Positions 29,562-37,262 of a stretch of DNA of 64,000 nt are shown here, piece after piece; position 1 is the stretch's first letter, and every line of letters starts with the position of its first letter. Source of the stretch: an uncultured Calothrix sp. GTDB lineage: Bacteria; Cyanobacteriota; Cyanobacteriia; Cyanobacteriales; Nostocaceae. The stretch lies in the NCBI GenBank assembly GCA_937973965.1, contig CALJJQ010000034.1, forward strand, positions 1 through 64,000. The letters are read 5' to 3'. A program made the position numbers and the translations under genes. The notes under the pieces were generated by a model, which made no database searches, had not been told where the DNA came from, and saw nothing but the letters and a program-made list of their open reading frames with translations.

Positions 29562-30155
29562 AATCGGGATTTACGCAGTCAGTACCCAGTTACGTCATTG
29601 TACTTCTTCGCGTCGCGTGTTTTTTCAGAATAAGTGGGTAAGTCCTAAAAATTAAATTTTCTTGTCTGTAATTGTTTAATAGAATACAGATAGAGAATCA
29701 ATCATCAGGAAAAATTAATAATGTTGAAAGATTAATAGTGTTGTCAACAACAGTCGATTTTTCAGCATTATTAATTAATTTTCCCAAACTAGCAAATAAG
29801 TATCTCAACCTATTGATAGTGTACTTTAATTAAATCAGTTATATTTATTGGAGAACCGGGATATTAAACTTCGTCCATAATCAAAACTGGAGTTTTTGTT
29901 ATTGCGATATCAGGTAGACGTGAAGTAGCTAATCACGACTAAGAACTACAGTTCTCAAACTGGATAGGTTTTAAATCCAATTTTCTTCCAGATAATGCTG
30001 TGTATTTATTTGCTAAAATCCACATGTCAGTACAGAAAATCAGAACAAATTTTATTTACTCATATTTACTGCTAAAATATGACCGAAAAAAAAGTCTAAA
30101 ATCCGCAAATAGTTAATTGGGAGATATTCAATTCGGAAGGGGCAAAAAATAGATA
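29562..30155. other. Intergenic region upstream of nifV, with family F repeat
   Basis: 594 bases. About 29870-29965 is a family F repeat: CGTCCATAATCAAAACTGGA followed by an imperfect inverted arm (ACTACAGTTCTCAAAC); the relative is at 47772-47930. A nifV promoter should lie here, but no clear NtcA or sigma site was found. No coding sequence seen. Confidence 0.45.
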
Positions 30156-31292
30156 ATGAGTCAAATTTGTATCAATGATACAACTCTGCGTGATGGAGAA
30201 CAAGCCGCAGGAGTTGCATTTAACCTGCAAGAGAAAATTGCGATCGCTCAATTTTTGGATAGCATTGGTGTTCATGAACTCGAGGTGGGAATTCCCGCAA
30301 TGGGAGAACATGAAATTAATGCCATCAAAGCCATTGGTGAATTAGGTTTAAAAGCTGATTTATTGGGATGGAATCGCGCTATAATTGCTGATATTCAAGC
30401 ATCCATCGCCGCAGGATTGCGACGAATTCATATTTCCATCCCTGTTTCTGGGATTCAAATCGCGGCTAAATTTCGTGGACAGTGGGAAGTCACCCTTAAT
30501 CACCTCAAGGATGCCATTAGTTTTGCAGTCGATCACGATTTGTGGGTTGCAGTTGGAGGTGAAGACTCATCCCGCGCTGATGAAAGTTTTTTGCTTGATG
30601 TTGCCTTTAATGCTCAATCTTGGGGTGCATCCCGTTTTCGTTTTTGCGATACGGTGGGTATTCTTGACCCTTTCACTACCTACGAAAAAGTCCAACGACT
30701 AGTGAAATTTTTGCGAATTCCGGTGGAAATGCACACCCATAACGATTTTGGACTCGCAACGGCAAACGCTTTAGCTGGTATCAAAGCTGGTGCGACTTCA
30801 GTAAATACTACCGTGAATGGACTGGGGGAAAGAGCTGGAAATGCAGCTTTAGAAGAGGTTGTCATGGCTCTCAAGCACCTGTACAAACAGGATATTACCA
30901 TTGATACACCGCGCTTATTAGAATTATCTCGTCTGGTTGCAAGCGCATCCGGTTCAAGTATTCCCCCTTGGAAAGCGATTGTCGGAGAAAATACTTTCAC
31001 CCATGAATCGGGAATACATGCTCATGGTGTAATTCAAAACCCCCTCACCTACGAACCCTTTGCACCGGAAGAAGTTGGTTGGGAACGGAAGTTAGTTGTG
31101 GGAAAACACTCCGGACGACATCTACTCGCTAATATTTTACAAAGCCACGGTATTAATCTGGATTATCAACAAACCCAATTAGTTTTGGATGCAGTTCGTC
31201 AAGAATCTACCAACAAAAAACGTAATTTAACCGCCGAAGAATTACTAAATTTAGCAATGCAAGTGAGATATTCCCATGCAACAATCGGATGA
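30156..31292 (+). CDS. nifV: Homocitrate synthase NifV
   Basis: 378 residues. It condenses acetyl-CoA with 2-oxoglutarate to homocitrate, the organic ligand of the nitrogenase FeMo cofactor. Family motifs: [17 protein letters not shown] at the N-terminus, [40 protein letters not shown] and [11 protein letters not shown], with HESGIHAHG and GKHSGRH in the C-terminal part. Full length. Its end overlaps nifZ, so nifV-nifZ-nifT form an operon. Confidence 0.96.
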   Translation: MSQICINDTTLRDGEQAAGVAFNLQEKIAIAQFLDSIGVHELEVGIPAMGEHEINAIKAIGELGLKADLLGWNRAIIADIQASIAAGLRRIHISIPVSGIQIAAKFRGQWEVTLNHLKDAISFAVDHDLWVAVGGEDSSRADESFLLDVAFNAQSWGASRFRFCDTVGILDPFTTYEKVQRLVKFLRIPVEMHTHNDFGLATANALAGIKAGATSVNTTVNGLGERAGNAALEEVVMALKHLYKQDITIDTPRLLELSRLVASASGSSIPPWKAIVGENTFTHESGIHAHGVIQNPLTYEPFAPEEVGWERKLVVGKHSGRHLLANILQSHGINLDYQQTQLVLDAVRQESTNKKRNLTAEELLNLAMQVRYSHATIG

Positions 31293-31566
31293 AATGGAAT
31301 TATTTTCCCCTCCAGAATTTGATGTTGGTGATAAGGTTCGTACCCGTAAACTTCTGAAAAATGATGGTACTTTTCCCGGTCAAGAAATTGGTACTGTCTT
31401 AGCACAAAAAGGTGAGATTGGTTACGTGGTCAGCATCGGTACATTCCTGCAAAAGTCCTATATTTATGCAGTACATTTTTTTAAAACAGGGTTCGTCGTC
31501 GGTTGTCGCAAAAAAGAATTAGAACTTATTGAAAAAAATCCAGATTTGGAAAGGGAACAATCATGA
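31276..31566 (+). CDS. nifZ: NifZ, nitrogenase P-cluster maturation protein
   Basis: 96 residues. [20 protein letters not shown] and the downstream [15 protein letters not shown] and IYAVHFF match NifZ, which helps form the P-cluster of the MoFe protein. The ATG at 31276 overlaps nifV by 17 bases; an in-frame ATG at 31294, directly after the nifV stop, is an alternative. The stop overlaps the nifT start (ATGA). Confidence 0.93.
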   Translation: MQQSDEMELFSPPEFDVGDKVRTRKLLKNDGTFPGQEIGTVLAQKGEIGYVVSIGTFLQKSYIYAVHFFKTGFVVGCRKKELELIEKNPDLEREQS

Positions 31567-31766
31567 AAGTAATGTTACGTGAAAATTCACTGGGAAAATT
31601 AACCGTGTATGTTCCCAAAAAAGACTTGGAAGAAGAGGTGATTAAACAAACGGAATCTGATGGGGGGAAAGTATTTACTTTAGCTAATGGTTGGGAATTG
31701 GAATTTAGTAATTTAAGTGACCCTCTTAAATTACCGCAAACCGTTGAAGCGAGAAGAATAAGTTGA
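31563..31766 (+). CDS. nifT: NifT/FixU protein
   Basis: 67 residues, the usual size for Nif[21 protein letters not shown] and GGKVFTLANGWELEF are typical of the family. Its start codon overlaps the nifZ stop by four bases, indicating translational coupling. NifT is a small protein conserved in nif operons whose role remains unclear. Confidence 0.93.
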   Translation: MKVMLRENSLGKLTVYVPKKDLEEEVIKQTESDGGKVFTLANGWELEFSNLSDPLKLPQTVEARRIS

Positions 31767-31774
31767 ATAATTCG

Positions 31775-31890
31775 TAATACCCGCTACGCGGGAAGCAAGC
31801 TACGTAATAGCCTATGGTAACGCTTTGCGGACGTAATTAAGAGTTAGGAGTTAGGAATTAATAATTATTAATTATTAATTAGGTTTTAGG
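31775..31890. repeat. Dispersed GC-rich repeat followed by AT-rich tandem run
   Basis: GCTACGCGGGAAGCAAGC and the following CTACGTAATAGCC are the complement of the repeat at 21600-21688. After it, AATTATTAATTATTAATTA (about 31861-31879) is a short AT tandem run. Located downstream of nifT. Confidence 0.5.
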
Positions 31891-31938
31891 GGGCGAGTGA
31901 TTGTTCGCCTGTATTTTTTCTCATAGAGTATAGTGACA

Positions 31939-32511
31939 ATGGGGCAGAAATATTTACGCTTATCTTCCTTTGATATCGAGGGCGATTATGTGGGTATAGT
32001 CAAAAAGTGTCTGTATTTAATTACAGATAGCAAACGGATACTAATTAAACTCTCGAAAACTCTACGCCAGAATTTTGATCTATATTCCCTACCCAAAATG
32101 ACGCGGATTCGTCTTTCCGGTGCCATCAAATTAAATATACATAATTCACGATTAAAACTGCATACTGAGAATATATCCGCGATCACTTTCCCCCATTCCT
32201 CTGGGGAAATACGGACTTATCCAGAAACTAATCACACCAAACAGCCACCCTGTTCACCCAACGCGAAAATCATGATTTGTCAAAAATCAGGTTGCCGCAA
32301 ACGGGGTAGTGAAAAATTACTATCTCAGTTACAACAAACACTGAAGGCAGAGGGATTACACAAGCAAGTCAAAATTCAAACGACGGGATGTCAAAAACAG
32401 TGTAAACAAGCACCTAGCTGTATTCTAAAAGTTGGTAAAAATAAGTACCATCAAATTCGACCGGGAGCGATAAAACAGAAACTGATGAAAGACATATCTA
32501 CTCAAAAATAG
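31939..32511 (+). CDS. (2Fe-2S) ferredoxin-domain protein
   Basis: 190 residues from ATG 31939; a GTG at 31933 is also in frame. The C-terminal half is a thioredoxin-like 2Fe-2S domain: Cys in MICQKSGC and TTGCQKQCKQAPSC, followed by KYHQIRP. The N-terminal half (about 1-100) is a small strand-rich domain I do not recognise, found fused to this ferredoxin domain in cyanobacteria. It could be an electron carrier or cluster-binding regulator. It follows nifT by 172 bases and converges with the pentapeptide gene, overlapping it by 14 bases. Confidence 0.8.
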   Translation: MGQKYLRLSSFDIEGDYVGIVKKCLYLITDSKRILIKLSKTLRQNFDLYSLPKMTRIRLSGAIKLNIHNSRLKLHTENISAITFPHSSGEIRTYPETNHTKQPPCSPNAKIMICQKSGCRKRGSEKLLSQLQQTLKAEGLHKQVKIQTTGCQKQCKQAPSCILKVGKNKYHQIRPGAIKQKLMKDISTQK

Positions 32512-33508
32512 CACCGCGATCGCGTAGTTCTGCTTGCATTTTTTCCGAAATACCTTTTTGCTGTTTGCTAAAGCGTGTCTGCTGCAATTGTGTGTGAGAC
32601 CAATTTACATTGGTCAAATCAAACTTGCGTAAATCTGTATTTGCTAAATTTGCACCGCTTAAATCAGCATCCTTCAGACTATCGCCAACAAAAATATTAT
32701 TGACTATTTCCCAAACTAGTTTCCATTTAGGTGCGATCGCTGTTCGATGATTCAACTTCACACCCAGTAAATTTGCTCCCCTTAAGTTGACTTGATTTAA
32801 ACTAGCTGCTTCTAAATTCGCATTTATTAAATTCGCATCACTTAAATCCACATCAACCATTTTTGCTGCATCTAATTGAGCAGCTTTTAAATCAGCCTTA
32901 GCTAAATTTACATGACGCAAAATTGCTTCACTCAATTGCACAGATTTTAAAATAGCTCCCCGTAAATCCGCATCTTGCAATCGAACATTGTTCATGTAAG
33001 CACCAGTTAAATCTGCATCGATTAACTTTGTCTGTGTTAGATTTCCATTCCACAGATAGGCTTCCCGTAAACTCGCTGTTTTTAATTTTGCTCCCACCAA
33101 AACTGCTCCACTCAGGTTTACTCCTGTTAAATTAGCACCTGTTAAGTCCGCACCACTCAAATCAGCACAGCTAAGGTTAGCACTCGCTAAATCAGCATTA
33201 TGTAAATCTCCATTCCGCAAACAAATACTATTAAGGTTTGCACCTCGTAATGTCGTTGCAGATAAGTTACCCCCAGTTAAATCCGCATTACTTAAATCTA
33301 CACCATCTAATACCGCTTGTTCTAGATTTGCATAGCTTAAGTTGACACCGCTTAAATATTGATTACTCCAGTTTACCCCAGCAAAACTTCTAATAGCATA
33401 ATTTATAAATAATGAATTCAACTCAGATAAATTATAATTTTGACTTGAGTTAAAGTTGGTAAATTCATCAGTCAACTTTGGGTTCATGTTTCTCTTTGGA
33501 CAATACAA
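32498..33508 (-). CDS. Pentapeptide-repeat protein
   Basis: 336 residues. After about 60 N-terminal residues nearly the whole protein is A(D/N)LXX repeats (for example LSNADLTGGNLSATTLRGAN), which fold as a right-handed quadrilateral beta-helix. A short non-repeat insertion lies near residues 250-275 (TAIAPKWKLVWEIVNN). No signal peptide. Many such proteins exist in cyanobacteria, and the function of most is unknown. Its 3' end overlaps that of the 2Fe-2S gene. Confidence 0.95.
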   Translation of the reverse strand: MYCPKRNMNPKLTDEFTNFNSSQNYNLSELNSLFINYAIRSFAGVNWSNQYLSGVNLSYANLEQAVLDGVDLSNADLTGGNLSATTLRGANLNSICLRNGDLHNADLASANLSCADLSGADLTGANLTGVNLSGAVLVGAKLKTASLREAYLWNGNLTQTKLIDADLTGAYMNNVRLQDADLRGAILKSVQLSEAILRHVNLAKADLKAAQLDAAKMVDVDLSDANLINANLEAASLNQVNLRGANLLGVKLNHRTAIAPKWKLVWEIVNNIFVGDSLKDADLSGANLANTDLRKFDLTNVNWSHTQLQQTRFSKQQKGISEKMQAELRDRGAIFE

Positions 33509-34257
33509 GTTTTAAGTGTTCAGCAGTTTCGGTTTTGAGACATAGGACTTGACAAAAAAGCACATTTATCGTTCAGTATCTTGGGTGACACTTTGATAAA
33601 TTGTGTACAATAAATGAGGTTTTGTAGTGTCATGCACCAATAATCAGCTGGAGCGATATCGTCTATCCAAAGACATAAATAAATATCACTTGAAACTGAT
33701 ATTAAATTGCCTGAGATGGCTAATAATTATATCATCGTCAAAAACAGATAAGCACGTTTTATCTGTTTCACCTGTATTTAGCTGTATATCTCTAGGTCGG
33801 AAGTGTATTCACGATTACTTATAGATTCACAGCCAATATTTGATTCTTTAAATTTTTACCACACTTTGTCGCTTTAAGTCCAAGTTTGACCCATGATTAT
33901 TATAAAACTTTGACCTATGAGTTCTAACCCTTGGTAGTTAATAATTTATCAAGCCTCAACCGCGTTTATACTTAGTGTAAGATTTTTCTGTAAACACCAA
34001 AACTTTATCAAGGATTCAGCCTTGCTTCACAATATTAAATATTATTTAGACAGATTAAAAAAAAACTAACAACTAGGGATTGATCTGTTACTTCTGTAAT
34101 TTAAATTTATTATAGGTTTGAATATGGGTTTTATCAAACCTTTACCAAGCTCTATTTCGGAGGTTTGGGAAATATTAGTGATTACAGAGGGGCTTACGTG
34201 TATATATAGTAATGTAAAAATATAGTCAGTACGTAAGTCCCCTGCTTGTTCTGAACC
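33509..34257. other. Intergenic region, no gene recognised
   Basis: 749 bases, AT-rich. TTGACA near 33550 and TTGATAAATTGTGTACAATA around 33594-33613 look like promoter elements pointing right, yet no convincing coding sequence follows for more than a kilobase; a small RNA is conceivable but not shown. A 65-codon frame at 33627 lacks a ribosome site and protein-like composition. Confidence 0.4.
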
Positions 34258-34632
34258 CTAGGCTTGGCTTTTAATATTTAAGTCGGGATTGCGCTGCACA
34301 AAATATTTGCTCAAAAATGTATTAACTAGGGAAAGTACAACTGGTGCAATAATAATCGCTGGTAGACCATTGATTGAAAATCCAGGGACAAAAGCTGCTG
34401 CTAACCACAGACAGACTCCATTAATTACCAGTGAGAAAAGCCCTAATGTCAAGATATTTAAAGGTATGGAAAAGAAGGAAACTACTGGTCTAACGGTTGA
34501 ATTAATAATACCAATTACGACACCAGCAATCAGTGCAGATGCAAATGTAGCAATGTTTACACCTGGAACAGCCAGATCAACAATTAATAGACTCAAAGCA
34601 GTAGCTAAAACAGTAAAGAAATATGACAGCAT
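34258..34632 (-). CDS. Phage-holin-4-2-like (PF04020) membrane protein
   Basis: 124 residues with four membrane helices. LLIVDLAVPGV, AGVVIGIINSTVRPVVSFFS and LNILTLGLFSLVINGVCLWL are typical of the PF04020 family, a widespread small membrane protein group named after phage holins although mostly chromosomal and not phage related. The C-terminal tail (after FLSKYFVQRN) is hydrophilic. Stand-alone gene. Confidence 0.87.
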   Translation of the reverse strand: MLSYFFTVLATALSLLIVDLAVPGVNIATFASALIAGVVIGIINSTVRPVVSFFSIPLNILTLGLFSLVINGVCLWLAAAFVPGFSINGLPAIIIAPVVLSLVNTFLSKYFVQRNPDLNIKSQA

Positions 34633-35068
34633 ATGATTTTCCTAATCTTAATTGGGGTTCATCAAGGTGATATAGTTCTCTATCGCTTAGTTCTCAATAG
34701 GGTAATCCGATTTGATTTCTGATGGAAATCTATTACAACCAACTGTTAATCATATAGAGTCAGCAGATTTATCGTCAGGGTTAATCAAAAGGAATAATCA
34801 AATATTTTGACTAAGCACAGCGAATGGAATTACAAATTTTTGAATATGACTATATTTGCCTTTCAATCTTGATTATTACGAATTTAAAAAATTCTAGCAT
34901 CTTTATAAAGATTGATTGGTCTCTCTATCTCCGGATATGTATCATTTTTACAAACATCCATGTCCTTCGACCGGAAGATAAAACCTAACTATTCATTTAT
35001 ATAGAGGATTTTCCAGATAAGACAATTAATAATAAAGCTAATAAGTTGAAGCAATACAGGATATAGAT
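34633..35068. other. Intergenic region between two divergent small membrane-protein genes
   Basis: 436 bases, AT-rich, serving as upstream region for both 34258-34632 (minus) and 35069-35266 (plus). No clear repeat, hairpin or gene was identified. Confidence 0.4.
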
Positions 35069-35266
35069 ATGAACACCAGATTTTTGAGATACATACTTGC
35101 TGTCCTTGTTCCTCCGGTTGGTGTCTTTTTGACCTATGGTGTAGGTATAACCTTAGTTATCAATATTTTGTTAACTCTATTCGGTTGGGTTCCCGGTTCT
35201 ATTCATGGGGTCTGGTCTGTGGCAAAGTATTACGAAACAGCTGAAGAAGGTACTAGAACTTATTAA
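35069..35266 (+). CDS. YqaE/Pmp3-family membrane protein
   Basis: 65 residues. Two membrane helices with the signature LVPPVGVFLTYGVG and NILLTLFGWVPGSIHGVW, characteristic of the Pmp3/YqaE family linked to membrane potential and salt or cold stress in other organisms. The C-terminal hydrophilic tail (YYETAEEGTRTY) is slightly longer than average. Single-gene unit. Confidence 0.9.
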   Translation: MNTRFLRYILAVLVPPVGVFLTYGVGITLVINILLTLFGWVPGSIHGVWSVAKYYETAEEGTRTY

Positions 35267-35456
35267 ATCAGAAATTATACTAAGTTTATCTACAATTATG
35301 CTCAAAAGTTTGGGGGAATTTCAAAATCTGATTTCTCCTATACGTGTATGGTAATCTACACTACAAGTATCTATGTAACAATTACGTCTGTTTTGGTGAT
35401 TTCTAGATAGCTTTCTCCTTTTAATCTCCTATCTTTGTAAATGTGTGTTGAAAAAG

Positions 35457-35480
35457 AGCCTTATCCAAAAGGATAAGGCT
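35457..35480. terminator. Rho-independent terminator-like hairpin
   Basis: AGCCTTATCC (35457-35466), loop AAAA, GGATAAGGCT (35471-35480): a perfect 10-bp stem, preceded by AAAAAG and followed by TATTTC. It lies about 190 bases after the YqaE stop. Confidence 0.7.
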
Positions 35481-35677
35481 TATTTCTGTTGTTCATAAAA
35501 GCTTTTTTCCCTGTATCGCTATATAGAATATAGCTCGAATTAGCCATCGCTATTTTTTTATGGGTAAATTTACTGGATTTGTGTTAAGCTATTCTTACGG
35601 GGAGTTGGCGTGAAAGTGCTTCTGTTGCCTTGTTGCAGCGAATTGGTATATGTAGATGCAAACAGGTGACTGACTTA

Positions 35678-35863
35678 GAGGATGTTTGGAAAGTGTCAAT
35701 AAATATTTCATCAATCACTTTTTGAAGACTGTCAATAGGCTTAAACGGTATATTTTTCGAGATAAATTACAGACGCGACATGTCGCGTCTCTTCCGATTC
35801 CCTTCTCCCTACTCCCAGAAAACGAGCTGATTAAGTATTAAAATCAACTTTTCAAACATCCTC
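35678..35863. mobile_element. MITE-like element, family A, copy 1
   Basis: 186 bp. Left end GAGGATGTTTGGAAAGT, right end ACTTTTCAAACATCCTC, which are inverted repeats. TTA flanks both sides (35675-35677 and 35864-35866), a 3-bp target duplication. A central perfect palindrome AGACGCGACATGTCGCGTCT sits at 35771-35790. Homologues: 42935-43104 and a decayed copy from 45394. Confidence 0.78.
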
Positions 35864-35971
35864 TTAGTGTGTTTGGAGAGTGATTCTGAGGAAAATTGAT
35901 GCGATCGTGCTCAATTATATTAGGAGATTGATATCATCAAATTTGAGAAATATAACCACAAGGAAAATCAA

Positions 35972-36261
35972 ATAACACTAAGACAATTACTACAAGAAAA
36001 AAAGAAGAGATAGAAACAATTGCTACTAAGTATGGAGCTTATAATCTCCGAATTATTGGTAGCGTCGCTAGAGAAGAAGAAACCTAAACAAGTGATCTAG
36101 ATTTCTTAATTGATTACGACATCAATAAAATTACAGCTTGGTTTCCCAGTGGACTAATTCAAGACTTAGAAGCCTTATTAAACCGCAAAGTAGATATAGT
36201 TACAACAAATTTTTTACATTATATAATACGAGATAAATTACTGAAGGAGGCAATTCCCTGA
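35972..36261 (+). pseudogene. Broken MntA-type nucleotidyltransferase (antitoxin)
   Basis: Conceptual translation gives ITLRQLLQE, then, after a one-base frameshift in an A-run near 35998, EEIETIATKYGAYNLRIIGS followed by VAREEET-stop-TSDLDFLIDYD and an intact tail to TGA at 36259. The family signature is GSVARGE..P.SDLDFL; here the proline codon is TAA. Both lesions mark it as non-functional. It resembles the MNT antitoxin of HEPN/MNT (MntA/HepT) pairs, and its stop overlaps the start of a truncated partner, as expected for that pair. Confidence 0.75.
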
Positions 36262-36332
36262 TGAAGGATGGTAGAATTTACCTTATTCATATTCGAGATT
36301 GTATTCAAATAGATTTTTACAACTCGCTATAG
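36261..36332 (+). pseudogene. Truncated HepT-like (HEPN) toxin start
   Basis: ATG 36261 overlaps the preceding TGA. MKDGRIYLIHIRDCIQ is the typical beginning of a HEPN/HepT protein, but the frame then diverges and stops after 23 codons at 36332, running into the 3' end of the minus-strand gene at 36317. The other roughly 100 residues are missing. Confidence 0.65.
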
Positions 36333-36580
36333 GTATCCGGTGCTATTTCTACTCCAGGTTTTCTAGTTTTTAAAAACCTTTGTTGCTCAATTTGCTTTAA
36401 ATCGTAAAAGCTATCTAGGTCGATACCGATTTCTTGACAGGATTTTTTGAGTTCCTGCTCAAATAACGATACATTTTCCCCATAACCACATCTGCTAGCA
36501 ACTATATCGATTAGTTCTTGACTATTAGCTTTAGCACAATCAATTAATTCGATTCCTGTTAAGGGTTTATTTGCAGCCAT
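36317..36580 (-). CDS. Small hypothetical protein
   Basis: 87 residues. I chose ATG 36580 because AAGGA lies 8-9 bases upstream; the longer frame from 36640 adds 20 unlikely residues. It is helical and acidic, with two Cys (in ELIDCAKAN and LKKSCQEIG) and a C-terminal Pro/acidic tail. Residual similarity to Nif11-type leader helices is too weak to claim. No family recognised. Its end coincides with the breakpoint of the truncated HepT gene. Confidence 0.6.
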   Translation of the reverse strand: MAANKPLTGIELIDCAKANSQELIDIVASRCGYGENVSLFEQELKKSCQEIGIDLDSFYDLKQIEQQRFLKTRKPGVEIAPDTYSEL

Positions 36581-36705
36581 AATTTTATCCTTCATGTGAA
36601 ACGAAAACTTCTGTAAGAATAAAGTCCAGATAGATATCAATCTACCTAGACCATACCCCAGTCTATTCGGTGTTGATCAAAAAGCCATCAATATATATTC
36701 AATGA

Positions 36706-36888
36706 CTAATCAATCGCCTTTTTCACTTCGTCCTTAGCGTTTTCGACAGTGTGACGAACTTGAGATTCAGCTTGTTTTGCTTTTCCTGCGGCTTTATCTT
36801 CAGGGTTTCCGGTGACTTCACCCACAGCTTCTTGAACTTTACCTTCAACATTTTTAGCCGCAGCTTTCATTCTATCTTCAGCGCTCAT
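36706..36888 (-). CDS. CsbD-family stress protein
   Basis: 60 residues, very rich in Ala, Lys and Glu. NVEGKVQEAVGEVTGNPEDK is the CsbD signature. CsbD-like proteins are small, probably disordered, general-stress proteins. Upstream AGCAAT gives no clear ribosome site. It lies 125 bases from the hypothetical gene on the same strand. Confidence 0.9.
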   Translation of the reverse strand: MSAEDRMKAAAKNVEGKVQEAVGEVTGNPEDKAAGKAKQAESQVRHTVENAKDEVKKAID

Positions 36889-37262
36889 TGCTTGCTCCGT
36901 TTTTGATTTGCTTTTGATTTGTTATTTACATAGTATTTTTAATTATTTGATCAACCATCTATCAAATGGAGATAATCCCTAATTAACCTATCTATCAATA
37001 TGAATACCCATATTTATCAATTCAGATGTAGAACAGCAGTGGAAGAAAAATCCATCCTTGATTCATCCAGCTATCAGATAATTTTTGGGAGATAAATCCA
37101 GAGGGAGAAATATATAAATAAAACAAATGACTAAAAAATGTTCTGTCAATCGCTTTCAAACACCTACATTCATGCATTGAGTTAATCCAAAATCAAAAAT
37201 CATTCGACCGAGTTCCATCCGGAGACAGAATCAGATTTACATCTATGGCTAGGAGATGTACT
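36889..37262. other. Divergent intergenic region
   Basis: 374 bases between csbD-like (minus) and the histidine kinase (plus). AT-rich; it must hold both promoters. No distinctive repeat or motif seen apart from the AGGAG ribosome site at 37251-37255. Confidence 0.45.

Noticed and set aside
33627..33824. 65-codon plus-strand frame after a promoter-like TTGACA
   Set aside because: No Shine-Dalgarno sequence, Ser/Lys/Ile-rich low-information product, and no recognisable motif; reported as intergenic instead.
36317..36580. Possible Nif11-type precursor peptide
   Set aside because: Size and helical character fit loosely, but there is no double-glycine site and it ends in a Pro/acidic tail; no modifying enzymes are next to it.
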